Origin: Ohtaekwangia koreensis
GTDB lineage: Bacteria > Bacteroidota > Bacteroidia > Cytophagales > Cyclobacteriaceae
DNA length: 64,000 bases
Reading direction: 5' to 3'
NCBI RefSeq assembly: GCF_900167975.1
Contig: NZ_FUZU01000003.1
Coordinates: 496,001-560,000, forward strand
In this document: positions 15,920 through 25,406 of the stretch, one piece after another
Numbering within the stretch: the stretch's first letter is position 1
Layout of the letters: every line of letters begins with the position of its first letter
Program-made: the position numbers and the translations under genes
The notes under the pieces: generated by a model
What the model saw: the letters and a program-made list of their open reading frames with translations, nothing else
What the model was told of the DNA's origin: nothing
The model's database searches: none

Positions 15920-17127
15920 GTGGTTGCATTTGTAGCGTTCTCCCGGGATCGTCTCAGCTTGATTAATTGTTGATGCTTCCAGGCTTTAAATTTTTCTTCA
16001 TCCATAAATGCCATAACAACAAACAAAACCAAAATCATAACCTGGCTTTTCTGTCGCATCGCTAAACCTAAATTTCCGGAAATCTGTGCTAAAGCAATTG
16101 ATATAGTTATAAAACTTAAGAAGGCGGTTTTTGCCAAAAAATTGCCGGTCACCAGAAATTTCAATCCCTTTAAATTCCCAATAAGCTTTAATGATATTAA
16201 CAAATAGAAAACATTTTCAAATGAAACGATGATACCAAGAAATCCGGGAGCATCCACGAAGAGTGGCCGATACAGAAATGTAAAGACCTGCATGGGTAAA
16301 CTATATTGAGAGATGTCTACACCCGAAGATGCTTTGGTAAGTTCTTTTGCACGATGCGACAGGTCTAATCCCTGCGTTACAAATTGCTCTTCATCAATAC
16401 CCACCATAGTAAGAACATCTTTATAAATAAAAAAGAAAGCAACGGAAGCACCCGCCAAAAACATAATTCGTAATGCTATGCTTACCCCTTTAGATGAAAA
16501 AATAAATCCCATGGCCGATGATACCAATATTACAAGCATGATGTGCGGCCTCACATGATAAATAATTAGCCCCCCAATAGCCAGCGCCCATATTCTTTTT
16601 TTGACGTTAGTAATCGCGTAAAAGAATAATCCGAGCCCCATAAAAATAATAGACCCCTTCCCCAACGATGTTGACCAAAAATGAAGGTTAGGTAAAAAGA
16701 AAATTAAAGTAAGAAGGTCATATCCATAAAACTCATGCTTGAACCGAATATTCTCCTTAAAGAATATATAAAAGTATACGAACCCGAGAAAACCAAAGAA
16801 TGAGAATAGAGCCATTAGAGCTTCGTAAGAAAAGCCCAGATAATTTACAAAAGGATAGCTCACCCATTCAATGAATGGGGTACTTGTTCCATAGAAATCA
16901 GACCAGGAATCTCCCCTAAAACCGATAGATACTTTTCTGTAATAGTTTCTGGAGTCGGAAGGATTGTAAAGTATATATGCAAAGTATGCGAAGGATAATA
17001 AGATGTGATAGAAATAGAGCCTCTTGAGAAGAGCATCATCTATAATGGGATGTATTTGCTTTAACCTGTTGATTAAGGCAAATGAAATCAATCCTGTAAT
17101 TATAATGACTAATATCCCTCCAAGCAT
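15916..17127 (-). CDS. Polytopic membrane protein, candidate Wzy-type polymerase
   Basis: A 403-residue integral membrane protein with about ten hydrophobic helices and larger polar loops, for example around residues 60-95 (DSRNYYRKVSIGFRGDSW) and 250-290. The C-terminal tail is basic. The conserved look of STSLGKGSIIFMGLGLF and IYHVRPHIMLVIL (Arg-Pro-His) resembles O-antigen/EPS polymerase-like proteins found in Bacteroidota capsule loci. These carry Arg-containing periplasmic loops. No other Wzy or ligase candidate occurs in the window. The function is inferred from context and topology only. Confidence 0.6.
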   Translation of the reverse strand: MLGGILVIIITGLISFALINRLKQIHPIIDDALLKRLYFYHILLSFAYFAYILYNPSDSRNYYRKVSIGFRGDSWSDFYGTSTPFIEWVSYPFVNYLGFSYEALMALFSFFGFLGFVYFYIFFKENIRFKHEFYGYDLLTLIFFLPNLHFWSTSLGKGSIIFMGLGLFFYAITNVKKRIWALAIGGLIIYHVRPHIMLVILVSSAMGFIFSSKGVSIALRIMFLAGASVAFFFIYKDVLTMVGIDEEQFVTQGLDLSHRAKELTKASSGVDISQYSLPMQVFTFLYRPLFVDAPGFLGIIVSFENVFYLLISLKLIGNLKGLKFLVTGNFLAKTAFLSFITISIALAQISGNLGLAMRQKSQVMILVLFVVMAFMDEEKFKAWKHQQLIKLRRSRENATNATT

Positions 17128-17129
17128 GT

Positions 17130-18122
17130 CTAAAATAATTCAAGATCTCCAAAGGAAGGACTCCACCCTTCGAAGCCCGTAAAGTTGCTTAAATCTGGCA
17201 ATATTATATTGTGAATCATTACAGTCGGTCCAACTTTACGTTTTAATACTAACATATCTGCTCCCAGAAGATTCGCGATTCCAAAGTTCCCTGACGTTAC
17301 ATAATCAGCATTGTGTTCGTGAACCTTACTATCCAATATCTGCTTCAAATTCTGAACATACTTTTTATCGGAAAAAAAAACATCGGTGATTCTGAATTCC
17401 GTCCCTGCAAACGTATGCTTGATTCGATAAAAAAATAATGCTTTCAATTCTTTATCCTCAACTCCTGCCGCATGGTATTCTGCTACCGGTACATCTGCAT
17501 AACGCCACTTCAATGTCGCAGCAGAGTGCTCTGTAATTACATTAGAGCCATAGAGCAAATTATTTAATGATATCAGCTTAGCCAACCCAACATTATTCAA
17601 ATAGTATGAGATTGATTCATCTTTTTTTAACGTCGTTTTTTGCCTTGCCTTTTTTCGTAACACAACATCGAGCATCATCGATACCGGTCTTATCACCTTC
17701 ATTTGAATCGGTAACTTACCGGCCTCTGCCCAACCTAGTTTAGTATATCCTCGTTTACTTTTTTTATTAGGTGTACTGAATAACATCCCATATTCATATT
17801 TATGGCAATGATCTATTAATGCCAAGGTTAGTTTTCCAAACATACCGTTACCTTGATAGTCCGGATGTACAACAGTATCTACTCCCCTCACCGCTTCAAT
17901 GATCCCATTACTTGACCTCCACTTCCAACGCATAAATGTTCGAACGCCAACGATTTTATTTTTGTCAATGGCCAATAATACCAATGACTTTCCAAAAGGG
18001 TTATCCTGATGTTTCCATCGCCAATAAATTTCAGATTTAGGAAGAAGACTCTCTCCTAATCCTAGCTTCAGTAGGCTTACGATTTCAGGTATGTCACCTT
18101 CCTCTGCGAGGCGAATTTCCAT
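17130..18122 (-). CDS. GNAT family acetyltransferase, paralogue 1
   Basis: A 330-residue protein with an N-terminal GNAT domain. IRLAEEGDIPEIVSLL begins the fold, and VVHPDYQGNGMFGKLTL (about 85-101) is the acetyl-CoA-binding motif A (Q-x-G-x-G/A type). The C-terminal half is a second alpha/beta domain ending in GWSPSFGDLELF. It is clearly paralogous to the next gene in transcription, 18251-19234 (same start MEIR, same motif order, same tail). Such two-domain GNATs sit in polysaccharide loci and may acylate amino sugars; no substrate is known to me. It starts 128 bases after the paralogue ends. Confidence 0.8.
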   Translation of the reverse strand: MEIRLAEEGDIPEIVSLLKLGLGESLLPKSEIYWRWKHQDNPFGKSLVLLAIDKNKIVGVRTFMRWKWRSSNGIIEAVRGVDTVVHPDYQGNGMFGKLTLALIDHCHKYEYGMLFSTPNKKSKRGYTKLGWAEAGKLPIQMKVIRPVSMMLDVVLRKKARQKTTLKKDESISYYLNNVGLAKLISLNNLLYGSNVITEHSAATLKWRYADVPVAEYHAAGVEDKELKALFFYRIKHTFAGTEFRITDVFFSDKKYVQNLKQILDSKVHEHNADYVTSGNFGIANLLGADMLVLKRKVGPTVMIHNIILPDLSNFTGFEGWSPSFGDLELF

Positions 18123-18250
18123 ATAGTTTAAAAGGCAGGTAGGTACTTATTCTTTAGATTGCTAACACGGCTAGATAATAGTTTGAACTCTAAACACCTA
18201 AAGGTTTTTCGTATTTATTACTCTGACTTGTAGTGTCCAAACAGGTGAAT

Positions 18251-19234
18251 CTAAAACAACTCGAGATCACCAACGGATGGCCCCCATCCATGAAAATTAA
18301 GGAGCGTATTGGCAGCATCAAACGTTATATTTCGAACTGTAACAATAGGCCCTACTGGTAACTTTCTTAAATATGGTCCTGCTCCGTTCAACCAAGAATT
18401 TAGTCCTGAAACTGTGACATAGTCAGCCGCATGGAGTTTTACCAGTTCCTTTACCATAGCACGTACTTCTGCCCTATACTTATCAGCGTCCATGAAAATA
18501 TCGGTTACCCTAAGTTCATTGCCTGCTTTGGAAGACTTCAATCTATATACCAATAAAACATTCAGCTTTTCTCCAGTTTGTAATGCACGAGTAAAGTATT
18601 GGGCTACCGGTACATCTTGATATCTCCATTGTAATGAATGTACAGAATGTGACGTAATGATTTGATCTTTACAGCGTGCTGCGTTCTGTTTCAAAAGTTC
18701 TTCAAGCCCCGAATGTTGAAGATGCAGTTCCTGGCAACTATCATTTATCTTTATTGATGACCGTTTAAGTCTTGACATATTTAGTGCGATAGAAAATGGA
18801 TGTACTATAGGAATGCTAATAGGAAGTTTCCCTGCCTCTTTCCATCCCATCTTAAGATATCCTGGCTTACTACTATTATTCGGAGTATTGAAAACAAAAT
18901 GCCATTTTTCACGGGCGCAGTAATCCAAAAGCTCCAGAGTCAGTTTCTTAAAAATACCGCGGCCCTGATAATCTGGATGTGTGGCTGTATCTACTGCACG
19001 GACAGCCTCAAAGATTTGTCCTGCAGATCTCCATTGCCATCGCATAAACGCCCGCACACCTACCAATGTATCATTTTCAAAAGCCAGTATTACAGGAGAT
19101 TTACCGAACGGATTATCAATATGTTTCCATTGCCAATACTCTTTTGACTTTGGCATGAGTTCCTCGCCAAGGCTTTTTTTTAGTAACTCAACAATTAAAG
19201 GTATGTCGTGCTCGGTAGCAGTCCTGATCTCCAT
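18251..19234 (-). CDS. GNAT family acetyltransferase, paralogue 2
   Basis: A 327-residue GNAT protein closely similar to the 17130-18122 gene. Shared landmarks are IRTATEHDIPLIVELL, the KEYWQWKHIDNPFGKSP block, TATHPDYQGRGIFKKLTLELL (acetyl-CoA-binding motif) and the terminal GWGPSVGDLELF. The shared C-terminal domain and identical last residues (GDLELF) indicate tandem duplication with divergence rather than independent acquisition. It is preceded by a 72-base gap after a GT4 gene. The substrate is unknown; it may transfer an acyl group to an amino sugar of the glycan. Confidence 0.8.
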   Translation of the reverse strand: MEIRTATEHDIPLIVELLKKSLGEELMPKSKEYWQWKHIDNPFGKSPVILAFENDTLVGVRAFMRWQWRSAGQIFEAVRAVDTATHPDYQGRGIFKKLTLELLDYCAREKWHFVFNTPNNSSKPGYLKMGWKEAGKLPISIPIVHPFSIALNMSRLKRSSIKINDSCQELHLQHSGLEELLKQNAARCKDQIITSHSVHSLQWRYQDVPVAQYFTRALQTGEKLNVLLVYRLKSSKAGNELRVTDIFMDADKYRAEVRAMVKELVKLHAADYVTVSGLNSWLNGAGPYLRKLPVGPIVTVRNITFDAANTLLNFHGWGPSVGDLELF

Positions 19235-19306
19235 AGCAATTCTTTGTCATGCAATACTCGCTATTTTTCAACATTATTGCTTTCCGCTAATCGAGGGAAA
19301 TGCTAA

Positions 19307-20431
19307 TTAGTACTCTTTTACTTCCTGCTTATATACGTCTTCAAGTGCCTTCACCATTCTCTCCATGCTAAATTCCTCCTTAACACGTTGTCTTGCCTGG
19401 AGGGCTAACGTATTTCTTTTTTGGGTATCTGCAATTAGCTCTGCTGCAAATTCAACCAAACGCTCCGGTTCATTAACATCGCACAGAAGGCCATCTATAC
19501 CGGGCCTGATCACTTCTTTTATACCTCCTGCATTCGTAGTGACTACGGCACATCCCGAAGCCATAGCTTCTAATAACGCAATGGGCAGACCTTCGAAGAT
19601 GGAAGTCATCATATACAAATCAAATGTCGATAAGTACGGACGCACTTCTGTTTGAGTACCGGCAAAATGGATTCTGTTCTCCAGGTTCAGCTGCTTTTGT
19701 TTTTCGAGCAACAGATCCTTCAACGGACCATCTCCTACAATGATGAAATGGGTTTCTGGTCTTTGTTCAAGAATTTTTTTTGCTAGCTCAATCCATAGAT
19801 CCAATCGCTTTTGAAAACGAAATACTGCTATCGTACCAACTAAAGGTGCATCAATAGGTATATTAAACTCTTTACGAACATCCTCTCGTTTAAATTGTCC
19901 AGGTGCGAATCGTTCGGTGTTAACACCATTCAGAATGGTATTCAATGATGCCTTTAAATTCGATTTATGTTTGCGTATAGATTGCTCTACATCTTCCGAG
20001 ACGGCTATGATTTTCGTAAGCCAATTCAGTGTGAGCAGATTTACTAGTCGCGTAGCTATATGATAACGCTCCTGCTTATTATGCTCGGTATAAATGACAG
20101 GAATACCAGACAGTTTCCCCGCAATACGGGAAGCTACACCAGCCCATGGAAGATGTGCGTGGATCAAATCTATATTGTGCGCTTTTGCATATTCTGAAAC
20201 AGCCTTCGACTTGAACAGTAGCTCGATATTGTTACTTGCCGCAATACAAGTAACTTTTCCTCCGTGTTCAAGAATAGAGCTCACCATAGCGTCCTTCCAC
20301 GGAAGAAAGTATATATAATGAAACTCGAATTGATCTTTATTATGCACGCGCAGTGTTTCCGGTAGCAACATTTCAGCGCCTCCCCTGCCTAGTGATTTGA
20401 TAACGTGAAGGACTTTTATTTTTCGATTCAT
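19307..20431 (-). CDS. Glycosyltransferase family 4
   Basis: A GT-B glycosyltransferase of 374 residues. The N-terminal LGRGGAEMLLPETL loop binds the acceptor. IHAHLPWAGVASRIAG and VIYTEHNKQER are typical of the N-domain. GTIAVFRFQKRLDLWIELA starts the donor domain, and EGLPIALLE (EX7E) is the donor-binding motif. No signal peptide is present; it would act at the cytoplasmic face of the inner membrane. It overlaps the preceding GT4 gene by four bases (ATGA). The sugar donor cannot be predicted. Confidence 0.9.
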   Translation of the reverse strand: MNRKIKVLHVIKSLGRGGAEMLLPETLRVHNKDQFEFHYIYFLPWKDAMVSSILEHGGKVTCIAASNNIELLFKSKAVSEYAKAHNIDLIHAHLPWAGVASRIAGKLSGIPVIYTEHNKQERYHIATRLVNLLTLNWLTKIIAVSEDVEQSIRKHKSNLKASLNTILNGVNTERFAPGQFKREDVRKEFNIPIDAPLVGTIAVFRFQKRLDLWIELAKKILEQRPETHFIIVGDGPLKDLLLEKQKQLNLENRIHFAGTQTEVRPYLSTFDLYMMTSIFEGLPIALLEAMASGCAVVTTNAGGIKEVIRPGIDGLLCDVNEPERLVEFAAELIADTQKRNTLALQARQRVKEEFSMERMVKALEDVYKQEVKEY

Positions 20432-21537
20432 ACTGCGCTTTTACGGTTCAGAACTTTGGTATATGCGTCAGCGAATTTTTTCGCTATTCTATCATTCATG
20501 AATTCTTTTTGCACAAATTGATTAGCATTCTTTTTAAGCTCAGTTGTCTTGGTTGTGTTTACGAGTACATCTTTTACTGCTGCTATAAATTCGCCTTCGT
20601 TATCCTTATCGATCAACCAACCTGTTTCATTATTTCTAACAACCTCGCTGATACCACCAACGTTATACGCTACTACGGGCACCTCGCAATAAAAGGCTTC
20701 CAATATTACTCCGGGCAGTCCCTCTATCCTGCTTGGCAATGTGAACACATCAGCATTAGACAGAATCGACAACACATCAGAGCGATACCCTAACAATATC
20801 ACATGATCCTCAAGTCCCATCGCTGCAATTTTTTGTTGCAGGCTTTCACGAAGCTTTCCATCTCCCAATATCAACACTTTAATATTGTTATATTCTTTCG
20901 CTACTTCACGGGTTATACGCAGTAATGCTTCGTGATTTTTTTCCGGAACGAGGCTGGCAACATTCACGATCACTTTTGCCGAGTTAAAATATGGACGTAC
21001 ATCTTCCGACAGAGTCTTATCAATGATTGCAGCATCGATACCAATCGGTATCATCGTAGTTTTCTCTGGAGGTATACTATAGGTCTTAATAAAGTCAAGC
21101 CTGCATAATTCACTTACTGAAATGATATGCTGTAGCTGATTAACCAAAAATTTATTAAAGACAAGTTTAGGGTGGGACGTAATGAAGTCGCTTACTTTAT
21201 TGGCGTTCCTATATACAATAGGAGTTTTCCATCGGTAGAATAATTTAGATAAGGCAACAAATTTTAAAGTATCACCTGCATTCGCCTGAATTATATCTGG
21301 CTTATTCTCTTTTATATATTTGGCTAGTTGCTTCCAACCCTCAACATCAAAAAATCGTTTCGCCAAAGGTCTTTTCAGATTTACCAGCTTCCCTTTAAAA
21401 GGAAGTTTCGCGTTGCCATCGAGTAAACAAATAACAGTGACTTCATGCCCCATATCCAGCAGGTGGTTGGATAACTGGCAGGCGAACATCTCTGCTCCTC
21501 TTAACTGAGGCTTTTGTATGAACTGGAGGATTTTCAT
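20428..21537 (-). CDS. Glycosyltransferase family 4
   Basis: A 369-residue GT-B enzyme. The N-terminus MKILQFIQKPQLRGAEMFACQL has the Gly-Ala-Glu acceptor loop. VNVASLVPEKNHEALL begins the donor domain and EGLPGVILE is the EX7E motif, followed by YNVGGISEVV. It overlaps both neighbours by four bases, so it is tightly coupled with the acyltransferase and the next GT4. The donor and acceptor sugars are unknown. Confidence 0.9.
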   Translation of the reverse strand: MKILQFIQKPQLRGAEMFACQLSNHLLDMGHEVTVICLLDGNAKLPFKGKLVNLKRPLAKRFFDVEGWKQLAKYIKENKPDIIQANAGDTLKFVALSKLFYRWKTPIVYRNANKVSDFITSHPKLVFNKFLVNQLQHIISVSELCRLDFIKTYSIPPEKTTMIPIGIDAAIIDKTLSEDVRPYFNSAKVIVNVASLVPEKNHEALLRITREVAKEYNNIKVLILGDGKLRESLQQKIAAMGLEDHVILLGYRSDVLSILSNADVFTLPSRIEGLPGVILEAFYCEVPVVAYNVGGISEVVRNNETGWLIDKDNEGEFIAAVKDVLVNTTKTTELKKNANQFVQKEFMNDRIAKKFADAYTKVLNRKSAV

Positions 21538-22592
21538 TGAAAATTATACTTTGACTTCAAACTATTGAATGGTTTCTCTACAATAAACCAAGACAGTGAT
21601 GACACCATTAGTAAAATCATAATATTGAAAACAAAGAAGAAGAAATCGTGACTGAGAAAACTACTATGTCCTATTATTTTATAATAGTAATTATCGGAGA
21701 AACCAGGAATCAACGTGTGATATAAATAGATACCATAGCTTATCTTACCGCAAAAAACCAGTTGGTCATTGGTAAACATTTTTTGATAAAAAAAAGATAT
21801 AGCATTCTTGCTTGGAACAACTAAATGAAATAATACAAACAACGAAAAGACTGACATAACTACTTTAGCCGGGATGAGCAATTCCAATGAGTAGATTTGC
21901 GTAATTATTAACCATGTTAAAATGACTAACGAAACAAAATTGATTACTTTAGAAAAAGTGGATATCCTATCCTCATGATATCGTTGAACAAATGCGAGCA
22001 AAGCTCCAAAACCAAAGGCGTCAAAAGCTGCAAACGGTAACAGTCCGAAAAACGTACCTTCTTTAACAAATATGATCTGGAAAGACAATCCTGTTAAAAT
22101 AAAAACAACTATAAGGAGCCAGGTAAATCGTCTATTAACAGTCAAGACCAAAATGGGCCAAAGAAGATAATATTGTTCTTCAACGCTTAATGACCAAAGG
22201 TGCGAAACTGTTCCGCCTAGTTCATTCCTTTTAAAAAAAAGTATATTGGATGAATAGGCTAGAAAGTATGCTAGCTGATCTTGGATCAAAGTATATCCAT
22301 AGAAAAACAAAAACAATACGAACAAATAGTATATAGGGAATATCCTTAGCGATCTTCTTATATAAAAGACCTTAATCGCAGACCAAACTCCGCCTTTATC
22401 AGCATCAATTTTATCCTTATAACTAAAAAGAATAGAGCTTATCAGATAACCACTGAGTACAAAAAAAATTGTAACGCCAATAGCTCCATTAGGTAAATAA
22501 TTTAACCAATGACTCTTTGAAACCCAATGAGATATAATTACTAAGAGAACTGCAATAGCTCTAAGCCCGTCTAAGGTTTTAATGTATTTCAT
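21534..22592 (-). CDS. Acyltransferase 3 family membrane protein (OafA/YrhL type)
   Basis: An integral membrane O-acyltransferase of 352 residues with about ten hydrophobic helices. The N-terminus has YIKTLDGLRAIAVLLVIISHW, the Acyl_transf_3 signature with its conserved Arg and His. Further motifs are GVTIFFVLSGYLIS, RRSLRIFPIYYLF and SHLWSLSVEEQYYLLWPI. These enzymes move acetyl groups across the membrane to O-positions of a glycan; here the glycan made by this locus. The gene looks AT-richer than the right-hand core genes, as many O-antigen modification genes do. It overlaps both neighbours. Confidence 0.93.
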   Translation of the reverse strand: MKYIKTLDGLRAIAVLLVIISHWVSKSHWLNYLPNGAIGVTIFFVLSGYLISSILFSYKDKIDADKGGVWSAIKVFYIRRSLRIFPIYYLFVLFLFFYGYTLIQDQLAYFLAYSSNILFFKRNELGGTVSHLWSLSVEEQYYLLWPILVLTVNRRFTWLLIVVFILTGLSFQIIFVKEGTFFGLLPFAAFDAFGFGALLAFVQRYHEDRISTFSKVINFVSLVILTWLIITQIYSLELLIPAKVVMSVFSLFVLFHLVVPSKNAISFFYQKMFTNDQLVFCGKISYGIYLYHTLIPGFSDNYYYKIIGHSSFLSHDFFFFVFNIMILLMVSSLSWFIVEKPFNSLKSKYNFQ

Positions 22593-23841
22593 CGTGGCGA
22601 GTTAGGGATAACAGTGACTTTTGGAGTTCAAAGTCCCAAGTGCCATTTGACAAAATATACTCCATTCCTCTTTTGGAAATCTCTTCTCTAAATTCAACAT
22701 TTGAAATTAATTCTGTCAGTTTCGTGGCCATATCATTAATTTCCCCCGCCGTATAAAGCATAACAGTTTCACCATGCATAAACAAGCTTGGTATTTCGCC
22801 AGCCCTTGGAGCTAACGTTGCTTTTCCTGCAGCTAAATATTCTCGAAGTTTTAAAGGAGAATAATGAAATCCTTCTGATGATCTGGCACTCACAATAGCA
22901 ATATCAAAAATTGAAACAAAAGAAGGAATTTGGGCAAACGCTTGCCTCCCCGCAAAAACAACAGCATCAGTGATCTCCAGTTCTTCAACCAACTTTTCTA
23001 TGTTTACTTTTTCAAATCCATCTCCAACAAGAAGTAAACTGGTATCTGGATGCGATTGATGCACTTGGTTAAAAGCCTTCACCAATAAATCTAAACCATG
23101 AAAATTTCTAAAACTTCCTGTCCATCCAATTACCGTTTTATTGCTAAGTCTTAATGACTCTTTGAGTGATTTTGCATCTTGATTTTTCTTGAAAAGGTAA
23201 GGATCTACAGCCATTGGCGAAATCAATATTTTATTTTTTGGAATCCCCATCTTTTCCAATTTGTCAGCTACTTCCTGAGAAACGCAAGCGACTAAATCTG
23301 ATCTTTTTAGCGCTGGGGCTTCGACAAATTTTTCCAGAAACCATCCCCAAACAAAGCGGTTTACACCCCATTTGGCAGATTCCCAAACCTGAGGTGCGTG
23401 GACATACGTAATTAAAGGCACCTTATATTTATTAGCCATTTCTCTACCTGGCCCAGGAAACAAATCGTGCTGTTCCCAGATAAAGTTTATATGCTCAGCA
23501 TTAAATGGCAGAGGGTAAGAGTAATTGCTTTTTCTCCTAGATTTTCTCCACAGTAGTAAATCCTTTATCAATGTGATTAACATCAAAGGAATCCACCTAC
23601 TTAATTGGCCTTGTCTTCCTTGTTTTATATTTCTGGCTGCTAACGGATAATGAATGACTTCATCGGGTTTTGCTATTCTGTCCGTAGTTAATACGTAAGC
23701 ATCGCCTAAAGCCCTTGCTGCTGCCGCTGCCCATCCTGCAACTGTAATCCAAAGGGCTTCTGCACCAGCCCAATCACTGCTACTACGAGGCATAATAAAT
23801 ATGGCACAATTCTTCGTTATACTATCGGACTTCTTGCTCAT
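22579..23841 (-). CDS. Glycosyltransferase (GT4-like)
   Basis: A 420-residue GT-B type glycosyltransferase. The N-domain contains SSDWAGAEALWITVAGWAAA. The donor domain starts at VIGWTGSFRNFHGLDLLVKA, and SPLKLREYLAAGKATLAPRAGEIP replaces the standard EX7E block in a form common to one GT4 branch. It follows a 205-base gap after the GT29-like gene, the longest break in the middle of the locus, so a new transcript could begin here. I found no convincing promoter in that gap. The sugar specificity is unknown. Confidence 0.85.
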   Translation of the reverse strand: MSKKSDSITKNCAIFIMPRSSSDWAGAEALWITVAGWAAAAARALGDAYVLTTDRIAKPDEVIHYPLAARNIKQGRQGQLSRWIPLMLITLIKDLLLWRKSRRKSNYSYPLPFNAEHINFIWEQHDLFPGPGREMANKYKVPLITYVHAPQVWESAKWGVNRFVWGWFLEKFVEAPALKRSDLVACVSQEVADKLEKMGIPKNKILISPMAVDPYLFKKNQDAKSLKESLRLSNKTVIGWTGSFRNFHGLDLLVKAFNQVHQSHPDTSLLLVGDGFEKVNIEKLVEELEITDAVVFAGRQAFAQIPSFVSIFDIAIVSARSSEGFHYSPLKLREYLAAGKATLAPRAGEIPSLFMHGETVMLYTAGEINDMATKLTELISNVEFREEISKRGMEYILSNGTWDFELQKSLLSLTRHDEIH

Positions 23842-24046
23842 AGTTCGTCGGTTGTCTATTCGGCTATATTTGGTTCTTCACCTCAAACATTGTCTCAACA
23901 AAATTGTAGTAACTGCCTGTATTAGGATAATAGTTTATGACGATTCGTGTAAGCATTGCTTATGCTGCACTAGGGAGTGCTTCGCCGTGGGATTATAAGA
24001 ATTGAAGTTCTACTTATCAATTTGACGGCACGTTTAATAAAAGAGA

Positions 24047-24781
24047 CTAGTTATTTGTCACAATAGCTTTCAAAGTATCATCCAGAATAATTGATTTCTC
24101 GTTGTTCTTTTCCAACATTTTTAAAAACTCCCTAAACTCAATATCAGGATCATGTAGCCCTTGAGCTGCTATATGTCTTTTGTTTGCTTCCATATCAACT
24201 AAATCATCCCTATACCCTTTACTGTAGGGTGTTTTAAAGAATGTAAAACCTGTTATATAAACCTCTTTAAAAGGCGATTTCAAAATGCTATATAAAGCCG
24301 CGTAACCAACGGTTGGCTTAAACCCATTAAATGGTTGCTCTATTTCGCGGTAATAAGCATTCGAAAGAAGATATGTTACCTTTAACTCATTGTATTTCTT
24401 ATAAAAGTTATAGTTCAATCTCCATCCTTCTTTGTTATTAATTGGATTGACTACATACTTTACATTCCGCTTTTCAAATAATTGAAAGTCCAATGGACCT
24501 CCTCCGCTCAAGTTATTTTCATAAAAAGAATGAAATAAGACATCTGTTTTTGTACCGATAAACACTTCATTCTCTTGTCTCCAAGTTGTTAATGCCTTAT
24601 TGATTCTAATCACTATGTCAAAAGAATCAATATAAGCACCAAGCTCCTTCTCATAAGCTGAGCTGGCAGCTCCGATTACTGCGATGCGCTTTCCTTTAAA
24701 TATCTTATCAGGGTTAAAAATTCTAATACCCCAAGGCATTATGAATAAACCAGATATAGCTTTCAATAATTTAACGATCAT
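24047..24781 (-). CDS. GT29-like (sialyltransferase family) glycosyltransferase
   Basis: A 244-residue protein carrying the landmarks of family 29 sialyltransferases, better known from animals. Residues 31-80 (KRIAVIGAASSAYEKE ... IDSFDIVIRINKA ... GTKTDV) parallel sialylmotif L (G-N-S-G, I-D-x-x-D-x-V-x-R-x-N). Residues 155-180 (KPTVGYAALYSIL ... EVYITGF) parallel sialylmotif S. H210-x4-E215 has the spacing of motif VS. A CMP-activated acidic sugar is the expected donor. This fits the cytidylyltransferase encoded two genes upstream. No N-terminal anchor beyond a short hydrophobic stretch (5-17) is seen. The assignment is from motif reading only. Confidence 0.65.
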   Translation of the reverse strand: MIVKLLKAISGLFIMPWGIRIFNPDKIFKGKRIAVIGAASSAYEKELGAYIDSFDIVIRINKALTTWRQENEVFIGTKTDVLFHSFYENNLSGGGPLDFQLFEKRNVKYVVNPINNKEGWRLNYNFYKKYNELKVTYLLSNAYYREIEQPFNGFKPTVGYAALYSILKSPFKEVYITGFTFFKTPYSKGYRDDLVDMEANKRHIAAQGLHDPDIEFREFLKMLEKNNEKSIILDDTLKAIVTNN

Positions 24782-25406
24782 AGCTAGTAAATGAATTGAT
24801 ATAGTCTACTCCGAGACCTTTCATTTGCACATTATTATACCCAAAGAAATCAACTCTATTGGAAGAAGCTGCTTCCCAGTCGTTTATTGAATCCCCTATA
24901 AAAGCAACGGTTTCTGATGGGTATTCAAATTCTTTTAACAGATCTGCCACAAGTTGTTTCTTCGGTGTTGGCGACCCATGTATAGAAATAAAATATCCAT
25001 CGAGTTGTAGTTGCTGACAGAGATAGCGGAGCTCGTTCTGATCGGAACCTGACACGACATGCATTTTATAGTCTTGATAATTCTCTTTTATAAAAGCAAT
25101 GGAATCATGAATCAACAATTCTATGTTTAGCAACTCTTTTCTCATCACCTGCGAAAATTCTTCCGCCAATGTAAGCACTTCCGGTTCTGTAATAGTTTCC
25201 CTTCTAATCACTTCAAAGAAGTGTCTGAATTTTACATAGCGCGAAAGTCCACCATTTTGTCGATGATAAACGAGTAGTTGCTCCACTTCTTGATCGGGAT
25301 ATGATGCCAACACCAATTGAAAGCCGCGATCACGAACGGGCATAGAGTCCATCAATACGCCATCAAAATCCCAAAAAATGGCCTTATACTTTGTAAAGTC
25401 TGTCAT
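24771..25406 (-). CDS. HAD superfamily phosphatase
   Basis: A haloacid-dehalogenase-like hydrolase. I start it at ATG 25406 (MTDFTKYKAIFWDFDG), giving 211 residues; an ATG 15 bases upstream is also in frame. Motif I is DFDGVLMDS (Asp13 nucleophile, Asp15 acid/base), motif II VVSGSD, a lysine follows in PTPKKQ, and motif IV is GDSINDWEAA. The helical cap between motifs I and II makes it C1-type. It overlaps the cytidylyltransferase gene and the GT29-like gene. By position it would dephosphorylate a sugar or ulosonic-acid phosphate before CMP activation, as KdsC and KDN-9-phosphate phosphatases do. The substrate is inferred. Confidence 0.82.
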   Translation of the reverse strand: MTDFTKYKAIFWDFDGVLMDSMPVRDRGFQLVLASYPDQEVEQLLVYHRQNGGLSRYVKFRHFFEVIRRETITEPEVLTLAEEFSQVMRKELLNIELLIHDSIAFIKENYQDYKMHVVSGSDQNELRYLCQQLQLDGYFISIHGSPTPKKQLVADLLKEFEYPSETVAFIGDSINDWEAASSNRVDFFGYNNVQMKGLGVDYINSFTSYDR

